From positions 4,327,501-4,391,500 of the forward strand of contig AP018794.1 in assembly GCA_009731425.1 (NCBI GenBank): a DNA stretch of 64,000 nt, read 5' to 3'. Source of the stretch: Lachnospiraceae bacterium KM106-2. GTDB lineage: Bacteria; Bacillota; Clostridia; Lachnospirales; Lachnospiraceae. The notes under the pieces are model-generated. The model was given only the letters and a program-made list of their open reading frames with translations, searched no databases and had not been told where the DNA came from. Below are positions 33,258-42,549 of this stretch, one piece after another. Made by a program: the position numbers and the translations under genes. Each line of letters begins with the position of its first letter. The stretch's first letter is position 1.

Positions 33258-34475
33258 ATGAGAAAATTTGAAAAGTCAACAAAGTTAGATAATGTATGTT
33301 ATGATGTTAGAGGTCCGGTTGTTGAAGAAGCAAATCAGATGATTAAGAAAGGAATCGATATCTTAAAATTGAATATCGGTAATCCAGCACCATTTGGTTT
33401 TAATGCGCCAAATGAAATCATTGAAGATATGATACATAATCTTCGCGATTCTCAAGGATATTCAGATTCTAAGGGTATTTTTGCAGCAAGAAAAGCGATC
33501 ATGCAGTACTGCCAGCTAAAGAACATACCAAATGTAACAATTGATGATATTTATGTTGGAAATGGTGTTAGTGAATTGATCAGTCTTGCAATGCAAGGAC
33601 TTTTAAATAATGGAGATGAAATCTTAATTCCTAGTCCTGATTATCCACTGTGGACAGCAGCTGCAAATCTTGCGGGAGGAAATCCAGTTCATTATATCTG
33701 TGATGAGCAAAATGAGTGGTATCCGGACATTGAAGATATTAAGAAAAAGATCACACCAAAGACAAAAGGTATTGTTGTAATTAATCCCAATAATCCAACT
33801 GGTGCTCTTTATCCAAAAGAAGTATTACAGCAGATCGTCGATGTGGCAAGAGAGCATGAATTGATCATTTTTGCAGATGAGATTTATGATCGCCTTGTTA
33901 TGGACGGCTTAGAACATACAGCGATCGCATCCCTTGCGCCAGATCTATTTATGGTAAACTTCAACGGATTATCTAAATCACACCGTGTTGCTGGATTCCG
34001 TGTAGGCTGGATGTGCTTAAGCGGAGATAAATCAAAAGTAAAAGGCTATATCGAAGGCCTAAATATGTTATCGAGTATGCGTCTTTGCGCAAATGTTCCA
34101 GGACAACATATAATACAGACAGCTCTTGGTGGACTTCAAAGTGCAGATGATCTATTATTACCAGGTGGACGTATTTATGAGCAGAGAGAAGCTATTTGCA
34201 GATTGATCGATGATATCCCGGGGCTATCAGCTGTTAGACCGAAGGCAGCATTTTACATCTTCCCTAAGATTGATGCTAAGAAATTCAATATTATGGATGA
34301 TGAGAAATTCGTACTCGATTTATTACGTGAGAAACATGTCTTATTAGTACATGGTGGAGGATTCAATTGGCAGGAACCAGATCACTTTAGAATCGTATAT
34401 CTTCCAGAAGTAAAAGAACTTGAAAAGGCAATGGGAAAAATGAAAGATTTCCTTGCAACTTATAAACAGAAATAA
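33258..34475 (+). CDS. PLP-dependent aminotransferase, alanine transaminase type
   Basis: A 405-residue fold-type I aminotransferase close to AlaA-type enzymes, which interconvert alanine and pyruvate with 2-oxoglutarate/glutamate. Visible are NPAPFGFNAP near the N-terminus, the VINPNNPTGALY substrate/PLP loop, FADEIYD (Asp contacting the pyridine nitrogen), and SKSHRVAGFRVGW with the Schiff-base Lys. AGAGG precedes ATG 33258. Control by an alanine-specifier T-box upstream supports a role in alanine synthesis. The spacer hairpins make direct control plausible but not certain. Confidence 0.85.
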   Translation: MRKFEKSTKLDNVCYDVRGPVVEEANQMIKKGIDILKLNIGNPAPFGFNAPNEIIEDMIHNLRDSQGYSDSKGIFAARKAIMQYCQLKNIPNVTIDDIYVGNGVSELISLAMQGLLNNGDEILIPSPDYPLWTAAANLAGGNPVHYICDEQNEWYPDIEDIKKKITPKTKGIVVINPNNPTGALYPKEVLQQIVDVAREHELIIFADEIYDRLVMDGLEHTAIASLAPDLFMVNFNGLSKSHRVAGFRVGWMCLSGDKSKVKGYIEGLNMLSSMRLCANVPGQHIIQTALGGLQSADDLLLPGGRIYEQREAICRLIDDIPGLSAVRPKAAFYIFPKIDAKKFNIMDDEKFVLDLLREKHVLLVHGGGFNWQEPDHFRIVYLPEVKELEKAMGKMKDFLATYKQK

Positions 34476-34483
34476 ACTTTAAG

Positions 34484-34520
34484 CAACCTAAGGTAAGAAA
34501 AATACCTTAGGTTGTTCTAT
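34484..34520 (+). terminator. intrinsic terminator
   Basis: CAACCTAAGGTA pairs with TACCTTAGGTTG around AGAAAAA, followed by TTCTATTTT. Confidence 0.8.
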
Positions 34521-34641
34521 TTTGAAAATAAACGCATAGAATGTTATGTGGTAAGTTATGGTGAAGGAAATATAAAAAGTAAGTTACTACACTCAGATGA
34601 TTAAGTAGAACACAACAAATAAAACAATATCGGAGGCTGAT

Positions 34642-36108
34642 ATGTTGAAAGAAGAACATGCATATGAGCAAAAGAAGAATTCACTTAATCAACGAAAGAA
34701 GAAAAAAAGTTCAAAATCAAAACATCGCCTCGTGCGTTATTTTGCAAAGAACAAGCTTGTTTATCTTCTTGTCACAGTAGCAGCTGTGTTTGCTATCTTT
34801 TATATCTGTTTTGCAGGTTATTACTGGGACAAGTTCTTATCTGGTACGTATATTAATGGTGTAGAGGTATCAGGAATGACAACGAAAGAAGCTGAACAAA
34901 AAGTAAGGAAAATCGAAATGGGTAAAATTACATTAGTAGGAAGAAATCAGGAAAAGAATGAAATTAACTTGAATGATCTAAAAGCAAAGGTTGTAATCGG
35001 CGATAAAGTAAATAAGGTAAAGAATGAACAAAATCCTTTATTATGGTTAGGTGGATATATTGGAAAAAATGAGAATGATGTGCAGACTACCATATCCTAT
35101 CAGACAAGCAATTTGGAGTCTTATATTGATCGATTATCTATGGTTTCTGGAAGCGACAGAGTAAAACCCAAAGATGCCTGTGTAGTATTTGATAAGACAA
35201 ATGGTTATGAGATTCAAAAAGAGGTATTAGGAAATACAATTGATAAGGATAAGTTATTAGATGCAGTTGTGAAAGCTCTTAAAAATAAAGAGCATATGAT
35301 AGATTTAGAGAAAGCGAAGTGTTATGTTCAGCCAAAACACTTAGTGGCAGATTCAGATTATAAAGCATTGGCTTCTAAATTAGATATGATAAAGAAAGTA
35401 GCTATTAATTATGCCGATGGACAAAATAAAAAAGCGGCAGATTATTCGGTAATCAAAGATTGGATCAATATTGATTCTAATTTGAATCTTACTTTGAAAG
35501 AGGACAAGGTTAATAATTTCGTTCAGAATGTAGCATACAAGTTTAATACGCTAGGAAAGATCAGAAATTTTAAGACTGCAAGCGGCAGTGTGATTCGAAT
35601 TGGCGGAGGAAACTATGGGAATCGAATTAACTATTCGCAAGAAGTTGCAAATGTGAAAAATGCAATTTTAAGTGGCAAAAATATTGATCGTGCACCTAAA
35701 TACGTTCAAAAAGCGCGGGTTCAAGGAGAAAATGATATAGGAAATACATATATCGAAGTATCGATCAGTGCGCAGACGTTATATTATTTTGAAAATGGAA
35801 AGAGGATACTTTCGACTCCTGTTGTAACAGGAAAGGTAGCAGCTGGACATTCTACTCCAAGGGGCGTATGCCAGGTGTTATCTAAAGAGAGGAACCGTTG
35901 GCTTCGTGGGCCTGGATATGCAAGTTATGTGAGGTACTGGATGCAGATTAATGGCGGAGTCGGAATTCATGATTCTAGCTGGAGACATAGTTATGGCGGT
36001 ACTCGCTATATTAGAGGAGGCTCTCATGGATGTATCAATACTCCTTTTGCGCAAGTTGTAGAGGTTTTCAACAGGGTATCGGTTGGTACACCTGTTATCG
36101 TATATTAA
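34642..36108 (+). CDS. L,D-transpeptidase (YkuD) with peptidoglycan-binding domains
   Basis: A 488-residue membrane-anchored cell-wall enzyme. A lysine-rich cytoplasmic tail is followed by one membrane helix (about residues 39-60), then two repeats of the VanW-associated peptidoglycan-binding fold (about 65-360), and a C-terminal YkuD catalytic domain (about 372-488). The catalytic motif is HDSSW...GSHGCIN with Cys near residue 467. It forms 3-3 peptidoglycan cross-links or attaches proteins to the wall. GGAGG precedes ATG 34642. It lies next to another envelope gene but has its own terminator. Confidence 0.9.
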   Translation: MLKEEHAYEQKKNSLNQRKKKKSSKSKHRLVRYFAKNKLVYLLVTVAAVFAIFYICFAGYYWDKFLSGTYINGVEVSGMTTKEAEQKVRKIEMGKITLVGRNQEKNEINLNDLKAKVVIGDKVNKVKNEQNPLLWLGGYIGKNENDVQTTISYQTSNLESYIDRLSMVSGSDRVKPKDACVVFDKTNGYEIQKEVLGNTIDKDKLLDAVVKALKNKEHMIDLEKAKCYVQPKHLVADSDYKALASKLDMIKKVAINYADGQNKKAADYSVIKDWINIDSNLNLTLKEDKVNNFVQNVAYKFNTLGKIRNFKTASGSVIRIGGGNYGNRINYSQEVANVKNAILSGKNIDRAPKYVQKARVQGENDIGNTYIEVSISAQTLYYFENGKRILSTPVVTGKVAAGHSTPRGVCQVLSKERNRWLRGPGYASYVRYWMQINGGVGIHDSSWRHSYGGTRYIRGGSHGCINTPFAQVVEVFNRVSVGTPVIVY

Positions 36109-36112
36109 ATAA

Positions 36113-36151
36113 AAGAGCTGTTGCAGGATATTCTTGTAGCAGCTTTTTTAT
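36113..36151 (+). terminator. intrinsic terminator
   Basis: AGCTGTTGCA pairs with TTGTAGCAGCT (G-T tolerated), followed by seven T. Confidence 0.8.
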
Positions 36152-36365
36152 TTATGGATAGGTTCTTTTAAGAAATTATTAAAAGAATGTTACTGGAAAT
36201 TAATTACTATTTCTTCGAAATGTAATGGTTAGAAATGCGAAGAATGTTATAATATCTGTGTTGTGTTTAAGAGATACATAAGAGAGAATAATATGGTGAA
36301 AATAGGTAATACTGAAAACATTATAATTCCGGCTATATAGTTGGGACGTATGGAGGTCGCTGATT

Positions 36366-38468
36366 ATGAGAAATGGTGATTACACATACAGAGGAAGAAG
36401 ACCGAGAGTGGGCGTATTGGCGGATACGGGGATACAGCTTGTGTATTTTGTACTGATGATCATTTGGTTGGAAGTAATCTATCAGTTATTTACCTTCCAT
36501 GCAATAAAGCCGATATTTGGCTATGTTGTATTATTTTCACTTGGTATTGGAGCTTTATTTACCGTACTTACCGGATTTTTTAGGCAGAAGATCAATCGCG
36601 TTATCGCGATGACTATCAATATTGTCATGATTTTATTTTATATGACAGAGTTAGTTTATCACAGTATCTTTAAAATGCCATTATTTATCGATGCGGCGAA
36701 AACAGGAGCCGGAGATGCAATGGCATACTGGAAAGAAGCATTAGAGGCAATAGCTAAGAATATACCGGCATTTTTGCTGATGCTAGTTCCTCTGATTATT
36801 TATCGAATTATCTTAAATCGTAAAGTTGTGATCAAAAAAAGAGGTTTTTCACTTCAGCTTCTTATGGTTGCATTGATGGTAGCCCTATTTGCCTTACCGA
36901 TCGGGGTAATCCAGTTATCTGGAAAGAATAGTATAATCTATTCGGTTTATTATGGGTTTGATGATGTGAATCTTGCGGCACAGGATGTCGGAATGATAAC
37001 AACAGTACGACTTGGTGCACAAAAGCAGATGTTTGGTGAAGGTGAGAGTGTAGCGGATAATCTGGTTTTAGATCAATCGGATAAGAAGAGCGAAACAGAT
37101 AAAACTACAACTTCGAAAAAGGTATCAAACAGTAAGAAGGACAGCAGAGTGATCCAGACTACTCAGAATCAAGGGAAAAATGTAATGGATATTGACTTCT
37201 CATCTCTGATCACAAATGAGAAGGATAGTGATATTAAGTTGATGCATGAGTATTTTAATGAGCAGCAAGGTACGAACAAGAATCAGTATACAGGAAAATT
37301 TAAAGGGTATAATTTAATTTTTTTAACGGCAGAAGCCTTTTCGCCTTACTGTGTGGATAAAGATATTACCCCTACACTTTATAAATTAGTGAATAATGGT
37401 TTTGTGTTTAAGAATTTTTATACTGCATTATGGCAGACGAGTACAAGCGATGGCGAATATACTGCAATGAATGGTTTGCTTCCAATTGGTTCTCACAGTT
37501 TCCGTCGTTCTTCTAAGAATTATGTACCATTTACGATGGGAAATCAGTTTAATCGACTTGGCATTCAAAGTATGGCTTATCATGATAATAGCCTTAGTTA
37601 TTATGATAGAAACTTGACTCATCCGAATATGGGATATCTTTTTAAGGCAGCTAATTTAGGCAAGGTTACAGAAAAGAATGGCAAGGATCTGATTTTTAAG
37701 ATGGCACATCCACAGTCATGGCCACAGTCAGATCTAGAAATGATGCAGGCCACTATGGGAGAGTATGATAAGAATACACCATTTCATGCATACTATATGA
37801 CTGTAAGTGGCCATATGAATTATTCTTTTGACGGAAATGCAATGGCAGCAAAAAATAAGGATGCGGTTAAGAATATGAAGGTGTCGGATGAGGCTAAGGC
37901 ATACGTTGCTTGTAATGTGGAGCTGGACAAGGCACTGGAGTATATGATCAATGAATTAAAAGCACAAGGGGTACTTGATAAGACAGTAATTTGTCTTAGT
38001 GCAGATCATTATCCTTATGGTTTATCAGAGGGAAAAGTTGATGAACTAGCAGGTAAAAAAGTGGATAAAGATTTTGAGATTTATCGAAATAACTTGATAA
38101 TATGGAATTCGGCAATGACAGAACCTATTGTTATTAATAAGCCGGCAAGTAGTTTGGATATTTTGCCGACTTTATCAAATTTATTTGGTTTTACGTATGA
38201 TTCTAGATTGTTATCAGGTTCAGATATTTTGTCGGATTCAGATCCTTTAGTGATATTATCTAATAAGAGTTTTATTACAGATAAGGTGAAATATAATGCA
38301 AAGACGAAACAGGTAACTTATCTTGTAGATAAATCACAAGTTCCAGAAGGATATGTCGATAAAAAAATTAAAGAGGTTAGGAACAAATTTGTAATTGCTC
38401 AGGGTATTGTAGATCATGATTATTATGGTCACATTAAAAAATATCTCAAATTTCCAACTTCTAAATAA
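36366..38468 (+). CDS. LTA-synthase-like sulfatase-fold membrane enzyme
   Basis: A 700-residue protein: five N-terminal membrane helices (about 18-190), a Ser/Lys-rich linker (about 235-270), and an extracellular alkaline-phosphatase/sulfatase-fold domain (about 300-650). QTSTSDGEY at about 357-365 holds the Thr nucleophile as in LtaS (TSD-E), VSGHMNYS and SADHYPYGL carry metal ligands. Family members transfer glycerol-phosphate from phosphatidylglycerol to a glycolipid or related polymer. ATG 36366 follows GGAGGT. Polymer made is unknown. Confidence 0.85.
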   Translation: MRNGDYTYRGRRPRVGVLADTGIQLVYFVLMIIWLEVIYQLFTFHAIKPIFGYVVLFSLGIGALFTVLTGFFRQKINRVIAMTINIVMILFYMTELVYHSIFKMPLFIDAAKTGAGDAMAYWKEALEAIAKNIPAFLLMLVPLIIYRIILNRKVVIKKRGFSLQLLMVALMVALFALPIGVIQLSGKNSIIYSVYYGFDDVNLAAQDVGMITTVRLGAQKQMFGEGESVADNLVLDQSDKKSETDKTTTSKKVSNSKKDSRVIQTTQNQGKNVMDIDFSSLITNEKDSDIKLMHEYFNEQQGTNKNQYTGKFKGYNLIFLTAEAFSPYCVDKDITPTLYKLVNNGFVFKNFYTALWQTSTSDGEYTAMNGLLPIGSHSFRRSSKNYVPFTMGNQFNRLGIQSMAYHDNSLSYYDRNLTHPNMGYLFKAANLGKVTEKNGKDLIFKMAHPQSWPQSDLEMMQATMGEYDKNTPFHAYYMTVSGHMNYSFDGNAMAAKNKDAVKNMKVSDEAKAYVACNVELDKALEYMINELKAQGVLDKTVICLSADHYPYGLSEGKVDELAGKKVDKDFEIYRNNLIIWNSAMTEPIVINKPASSLDILPTLSNLFGFTYDSRLLSGSDILSDSDPLVILSNKSFITDKVKYNAKTKQVTYLVDKSQVPEGYVDKKIKEVRNKFVIAQGIVDHDYYGHIKKYLKFPTSK

Positions 38469-38473
38469 TTTTT

Positions 38474-38503
38474 AGAGGGGTGCCAAAGGTGCTCCTCTTT
38501 TTT
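38474..38503 (+). terminator. intrinsic terminator
   Basis: AGAGGGGTGCC pairs with GGTGCTCCTCT around AAA, followed by T6. Confidence 0.9.
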
Positions 38504-38628
38504 AGTTATGCAATTAAAGAAAAATGCTAGAATTCAAGAAATTATTGAGTAAATTCAAAAGAATTGGTGGACAATTATAAAAGAAATATAAAATCAGGAG
38601 TAGGCAAGGCGAAATAATGAAAAATAGG

Positions 38629-38657
38629 TTGAAAAACGTAAGTATAAACGGTATACT
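38629..38657 (+). promoter_or_regulatory. sigma-A promoter of tgt operon
   Basis: TTGAAA (38629-38634), 17 bp, TATACT (38652-38657), about 75 bp before tgt. The rest of the 38504-38731 gap shows no gene. Confidence 0.8.
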
Positions 38658-38731
38658 TTAAAAATGAAAACCGTTTCATGAGTGGCACATGAGATGGGGA
38701 ATTAGTTATCCGAGAAATGGAGATTAGATCT

Positions 38732-39865
<1,134 letters not shown>

Positions 39866-39922
39866 AATACTCCGATTTTTATCGGTATAGTATATTTTAG
39901 TTATTATAGGAGGATTAAAATT

Positions 39923-40243
39923 ATGGCAAGTAATTTATTTTTAACTGGTAATATGATGGGAGGTATTGGCGGAATCGTTTTATACTTCGTAGTTATTTTT
40001 GGTTTCTTTTATTTGATCGTGATCAGACCTCAAAAGAAGCAACAGAAACAACATGCTGATATGCTTTCTACTTTAGCTATTGGTGATAGTATTTTAACGA
40101 CTGCTGGTTTCTATGGTGTTGTTATCGATGTTATGGACGAGGTTGTTATCGTTGAGTTTGGTAGCAATAAGAACTGTCGTATTCCTATGAAGAGAGATGC
40201 GATTGTTGAAATTGAAAAAGCTGAAGGTTCTTCAGAGGAATAA
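39923..40243 (+). CDS. yajC: preprotein translocase subunit YajC
   Basis: A 106-residue protein with one membrane helix (about residues 12-33), the RPQKKQQKQHADML basic segment after it, and a beta domain (ILTTAGFYGVVIDV). It accompanies SecDF, encoded 3.8 kb downstream. AGGAGG precedes ATG 39923. Confidence 0.93.
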   Translation: MASNLFLTGNMMGGIGGIVLYFVVIFGFFYLIVIRPQKKQQKQHADMLSTLAIGDSILTTAGFYGVVIDVMDEVVIVEFGSNKNCRIPMKRDAIVEIEKAEGSSEE

Positions 40244-40250
40244 TTTTTGG

Positions 40251-40281
40251 GCCGCCCCTGTTTTTTAGGGGTGGCTTTTTT
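40251..40281 (+). terminator. intrinsic terminator after yajC
   Basis: GCCGCCCCT pairs with AGGGGTGGC and is followed by T6. Confidence 0.9.
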
Positions 40282-40296
40282 GTTGTTTTAGGGGGA

Positions 40297-40572
40297 GGTT
40301 TGGCTCTTATCTTGGAGGTTATGGTGCAGGTCTTCCTTGGGCGCTTCTGATATTGTTTTTTCAGTGGCTCGGTTTTGCAGCCGCAGGAACTGGCCGGCTG
40401 TCTTGCGCCAGCCTTTTGTCCTTCGTGAAGGAATGGGTGGATGGAACTATGGTTCCCTCCGCCCATTCTTTCGCTAAGGAGCCAGTCCCTACGACTGCAA
40501 AAATAGCCACTGATAAGAAAATATCATCCGCTGGCAGGAAGACAATTTACGTTACCTGCTAGGAGCCAAACC
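40297..40572. repeat. 276-bp imperfect palindrome, GC-richer than surroundings
   Basis: The outer ends GGTTTGGCTC (40297-40306) and GAGCCAAACC (40563-40572) are perfect inverse copies. Further in, TCAGTGGCT (40361-40369) matches AGCCACTGA (40505-40513), and TTTTGCAG (40373-40380) matches CTGCAAAA (40495-40502). The apex is a 17-bp stem with one mismatch, 40431-40447 with 40452-40468, closed by TATG. The block could fold into one long hairpin RNA or be a MITE-like element. No convincing gene or flanking target duplication was seen. Confidence 0.75.
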
Positions 40573-40795
40573 ATGTACGGTATTGGTGGGGGAAAAAACA
40601 GTTGTGGGATTGTGATAGGTAGAAATTTCTTCGCTTTGCTCGGAAATTTGTCACAGCTGCATAGGGAAGCAGTTGTGACAGCAAGTTGGGTGCGTGTGCA
40701 GTCGACGGTAGGCTGTGGTGCGCAACGGCTGCGGGGCAGCGTTGCGGGGAGGGAAGGGCCTGATTTGATAAAGGAAAAGGAATTTGTGTGATAAT
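40573..40795. other. second structured non-coding block
   Basis: Further hairpins follow the large palindrome: AAATTTC/GGAAATTT near 40623-40649, GTCACAGCTGC (40650-40660)/GCAGTTGTGAC (40669-40679), and CGCAACG (40721-40727)/CGTTGCG (40740-40746). Base composition is clearly GC-richer than the neighbouring genes. Open frames here have no ribosome site and follow the palindromes, so no gene is called. Confidence 0.5.
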
Positions 40796-40837
40796 AAAAA
40801 AGCTAGATAACTATGTTTTTAGTTATCTAGCTTTTTG
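40796..40837. terminator. bidirectional terminator
   Basis: AAAAAGCTAGATAACTA pairs perfectly with TAGTTATCTAGCTTTTT, serving the minus-strand PHP gene and the upstream region. Confidence 0.9.
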
Positions 40838-41692
40838 TTATCTTATTTTTTCTAGGTCGTCTAGGATGGTTGCGGGGATCTTTAGGTTGCCGCGGCCGGT
40901 TCCTAGGTCGATGTCGGGTTTGTTGGTGCCATGGAAGTCGCTGCCGCCGGTCATGACTAGATTATGGATTCGGGCTAGGCGGCGGACGTCGCTTTCGTCG
41001 CAGCCGATATTGCAGCTATAGAAAGTCTCGATTCCTTTTAGACCATAGGCTTTTAGTTCTTCGATGACGGAATTTAGTTCTTCTTTTGGTAGTTTGTATA
41101 GAAGAGGATGAGCTAGGACGGGGATTCCACCGGCATTTTTAATTAGGTCTACGGCTTCTTTTAGGTTTAGGTAGTTTCTTGGTACGTAATATGGAGTGTT
41201 ATCGCCAAGATAGCGGGTGAATGCATCTTTGACGGATTTGGTGTAGTGGTGATCGTGGAGGTATTTTCCGAAATGTGCACGGGTGATGACGGTGTCTGGG
41301 CAGTCAGCTCTTAGTTTATCTAGGGTGATATCAATCCCAGCTGCTTGGAGATTTTTACACATTTTCTCGTTACGGGTATCACGTTCTGCAACAGCGGCAT
41401 CTAAGCGTTTAATTAATTCGGGATCTTTATAATCTAAATATAGGCCTAAGATGTGAATATCTTTTCCTTTATAGCTTGCGCTAAGCTCAGCGCCAGGAAT
41501 GACTTTGATTGGAGTGCCTGCTTCGGTTAAGCGATGAGCTGCTTTTAGTGCTTCAGCGACTCCTCTTGTTGTATCATGATCAGTTAATGCGATGGCTTCT
41601 AGTCCTTTTTTAGCAGCAAGTTCTACAACTTCTGTAGGAGAGAGGGTACCATCTGACATATTAGAATGAACATGTAGATCAATATATTTCAT
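40838..41692 (-). CDS. PHP-domain phosphoesterase
   Basis: A 284-residue metal-dependent phosphoesterase of the PHP family, related to RNase AM/YciV-type nucleases. Metal-binding motifs are visible in order: DLHVHSNMSDG, LTDHDT, PGAELSA, then AHPLLY, ETFYS and TGGSDFHG. The start is set at 41692 (MKYIDLHVHS), preceded on the minus strand by AAAGGAAC; twelve upstream codons lack support. The 3' third of the gene is more GC-rich and uses codons unlike the neighbours, like the adjoining non-coding block. Substrate unknown; 3',5'-nucleoside bisphosphates or short RNAs are known for relatives. Confidence 0.88.
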   Translation of the reverse strand: MKYIDLHVHSNMSDGTLSPTEVVELAAKKGLEAIALTDHDTTRGVAEALKAAHRLTEAGTPIKVIPGAELSASYKGKDIHILGLYLDYKDPELIKRLDAAVAERDTRNEKMCKNLQAAGIDITLDKLRADCPDTVITRAHFGKYLHDHHYTKSVKDAFTRYLGDNTPYYVPRNYLNLKEAVDLIKNAGGIPVLAHPLLYKLPKEELNSVIEELKAYGLKGIETFYSCNIGCDESDVRRLARIHNLVMTGGSDFHGTNKPDIDLGTGRGNLKIPATILDDLEKIR

Positions 41693-41885
41693 AGAATAGT
41701 TCCTTTCAATTGTTAGTGTGTATAGCAATATTATTAATGAGAGGTCGTGTTTAAATACCTCCAGTTAAAGGCAGTTCAAATCTGTATTCAGTATAGCATA
41801 AAAAAACCAGAAAACAAGCATACCAAGTCCACCTGCTTAATATATTGGTTATATGAGAAAATAAATAGGAAATGGAAGGGTGTAG

Positions 41886-42260
41886 ATGAATCGGACAGCG
41901 AAGGGTTCTCAGCGAGCGATCATAATTGTGAAGGCTTTGCTTGCTTCCTATGTGATCAGTGCAATCATGCTTCTAATCATTGCATTTTTCATGTACAAAT
42001 TTGATCCATCAAGTGCAGTAGTCAGCGTGGGCATTATTCTTACATATATAGTTAGTGCATTTGTGGGTGGTTTTATTATTGGAAAAAATGCAGTGCAGAA
42101 GAGATTTGTATGGGGAATTGTCATAGGGCTTATATACTTTCTGATTATCCTTATTGTATCATCAATTTTAAGCAAAGATGTATTTGGTGATATCGGAAGT
42201 ACATTATCTGTGTTACTGACATGCGGATTAGGTGGTATGTTAGGCGGGATGTTGAGCTAG
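41886..42260 (+). CDS. TIGR04086 family membrane protein
   Basis: A 124-residue protein with four membrane helices (about 13-36, 44-64, 72-94 and 102-122), glycine-rich at the end (GLGGMLGGML). I recognise it as the TIGR04086 family, which in Clostridia is commonly next to the SCIFF peptide gene, as here. GGAAGGG precedes ATG 41886. Function unknown; the neighbourhood suggests a link with the SCIFF system or with Sec export. Confidence 0.8.
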   Translation: MNRTAKGSQRAIIIVKALLASYVISAIMLLIIAFFMYKFDPSSAVVSVGIILTYIVSAFVGGFIIGKNAVQKRFVWGIVIGLIYFLIILIVSSILSKDVFGDIGSTLSVLLTCGLGGMLGGMLS

Positions 42261-42311
42261 ATAAGTACTGTTAGTAAAAGAGAAAAAAAACTTTTAATAC
42301 TGGAAGAAATA

Positions 42312-42320
42312 TGGTATAAT
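42312..42320 (+). promoter_or_regulatory. extended -10 promoter of SCIFF gene
   Basis: TGGTATAAT lies 33 bp before the SCIFF start, followed by GGAGG as ribosome site. Confidence 0.7.
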
Positions 42321-42353
42321 GTCATGAGTTAATCAATAAAGGAGGCAACACAC

Positions 42354-42497
42354 ATGAAACGTATTAAGACTTTACACACAAAGAGTTTTAAGGATACAGT
42401 TAAAAAAGGTGGATGTGGAGAGTGTCAAACTTCTTGCCAATCTGCTTGTAAGACTTCTTGCACAGTTGGAAACCAAAGCTGTGAAAATAATAACTAG
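42354..42497 (+). CDS. SCIFF ranthipeptide precursor (six cysteines in forty-five)
   Basis: A 47-residue peptide with a basic leader (MKRIKTLHTKSFKDTVKKGG) and a core with Cys at 21, 24, 28, 32, 36 and 43, several followed at short distance by Thr or Ser. This is the SCIFF precursor, conserved across Clostridia, in which a radical-SAM enzyme forms thioether bridges between Cys and a Thr alpha- or gamma-type carbon. The maturase gene follows, separated only by a hairpin. AAAGGAGGC precedes ATG 42354. The biological role of the mature peptide is not settled. Confidence 0.95.
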   Translation: MKRIKTLHTKSFKDTVKKGGCGECQTSCQSACKTSCTVGNQSCENNN

Positions 42498-42504
42498 TAC
42501 ATGG

Positions 42505-42528
42505 GCAGCGGCTTAAGTCGCTGCTTTT
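42505..42528 (+). terminator. partial terminator/attenuator between SCIFF and maturase
   Basis: GCAGCG and CGCTGC form a stem around GCTTAAGT, followed by TTTT. It probably lets most transcripts end after the peptide gene so that peptide outnumbers enzyme. Confidence 0.65.
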
Positions 42529-42549
42529 CATTTGAAAGGAGTTTTTTTA

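Noticed and set aside
40353..40791. Two plus-strand open frames of 69 and 72 codons
   Set aside because: They lie in palindromic DNA, lack ribosome sites, and encode no recognisable or balanced protein sequence.
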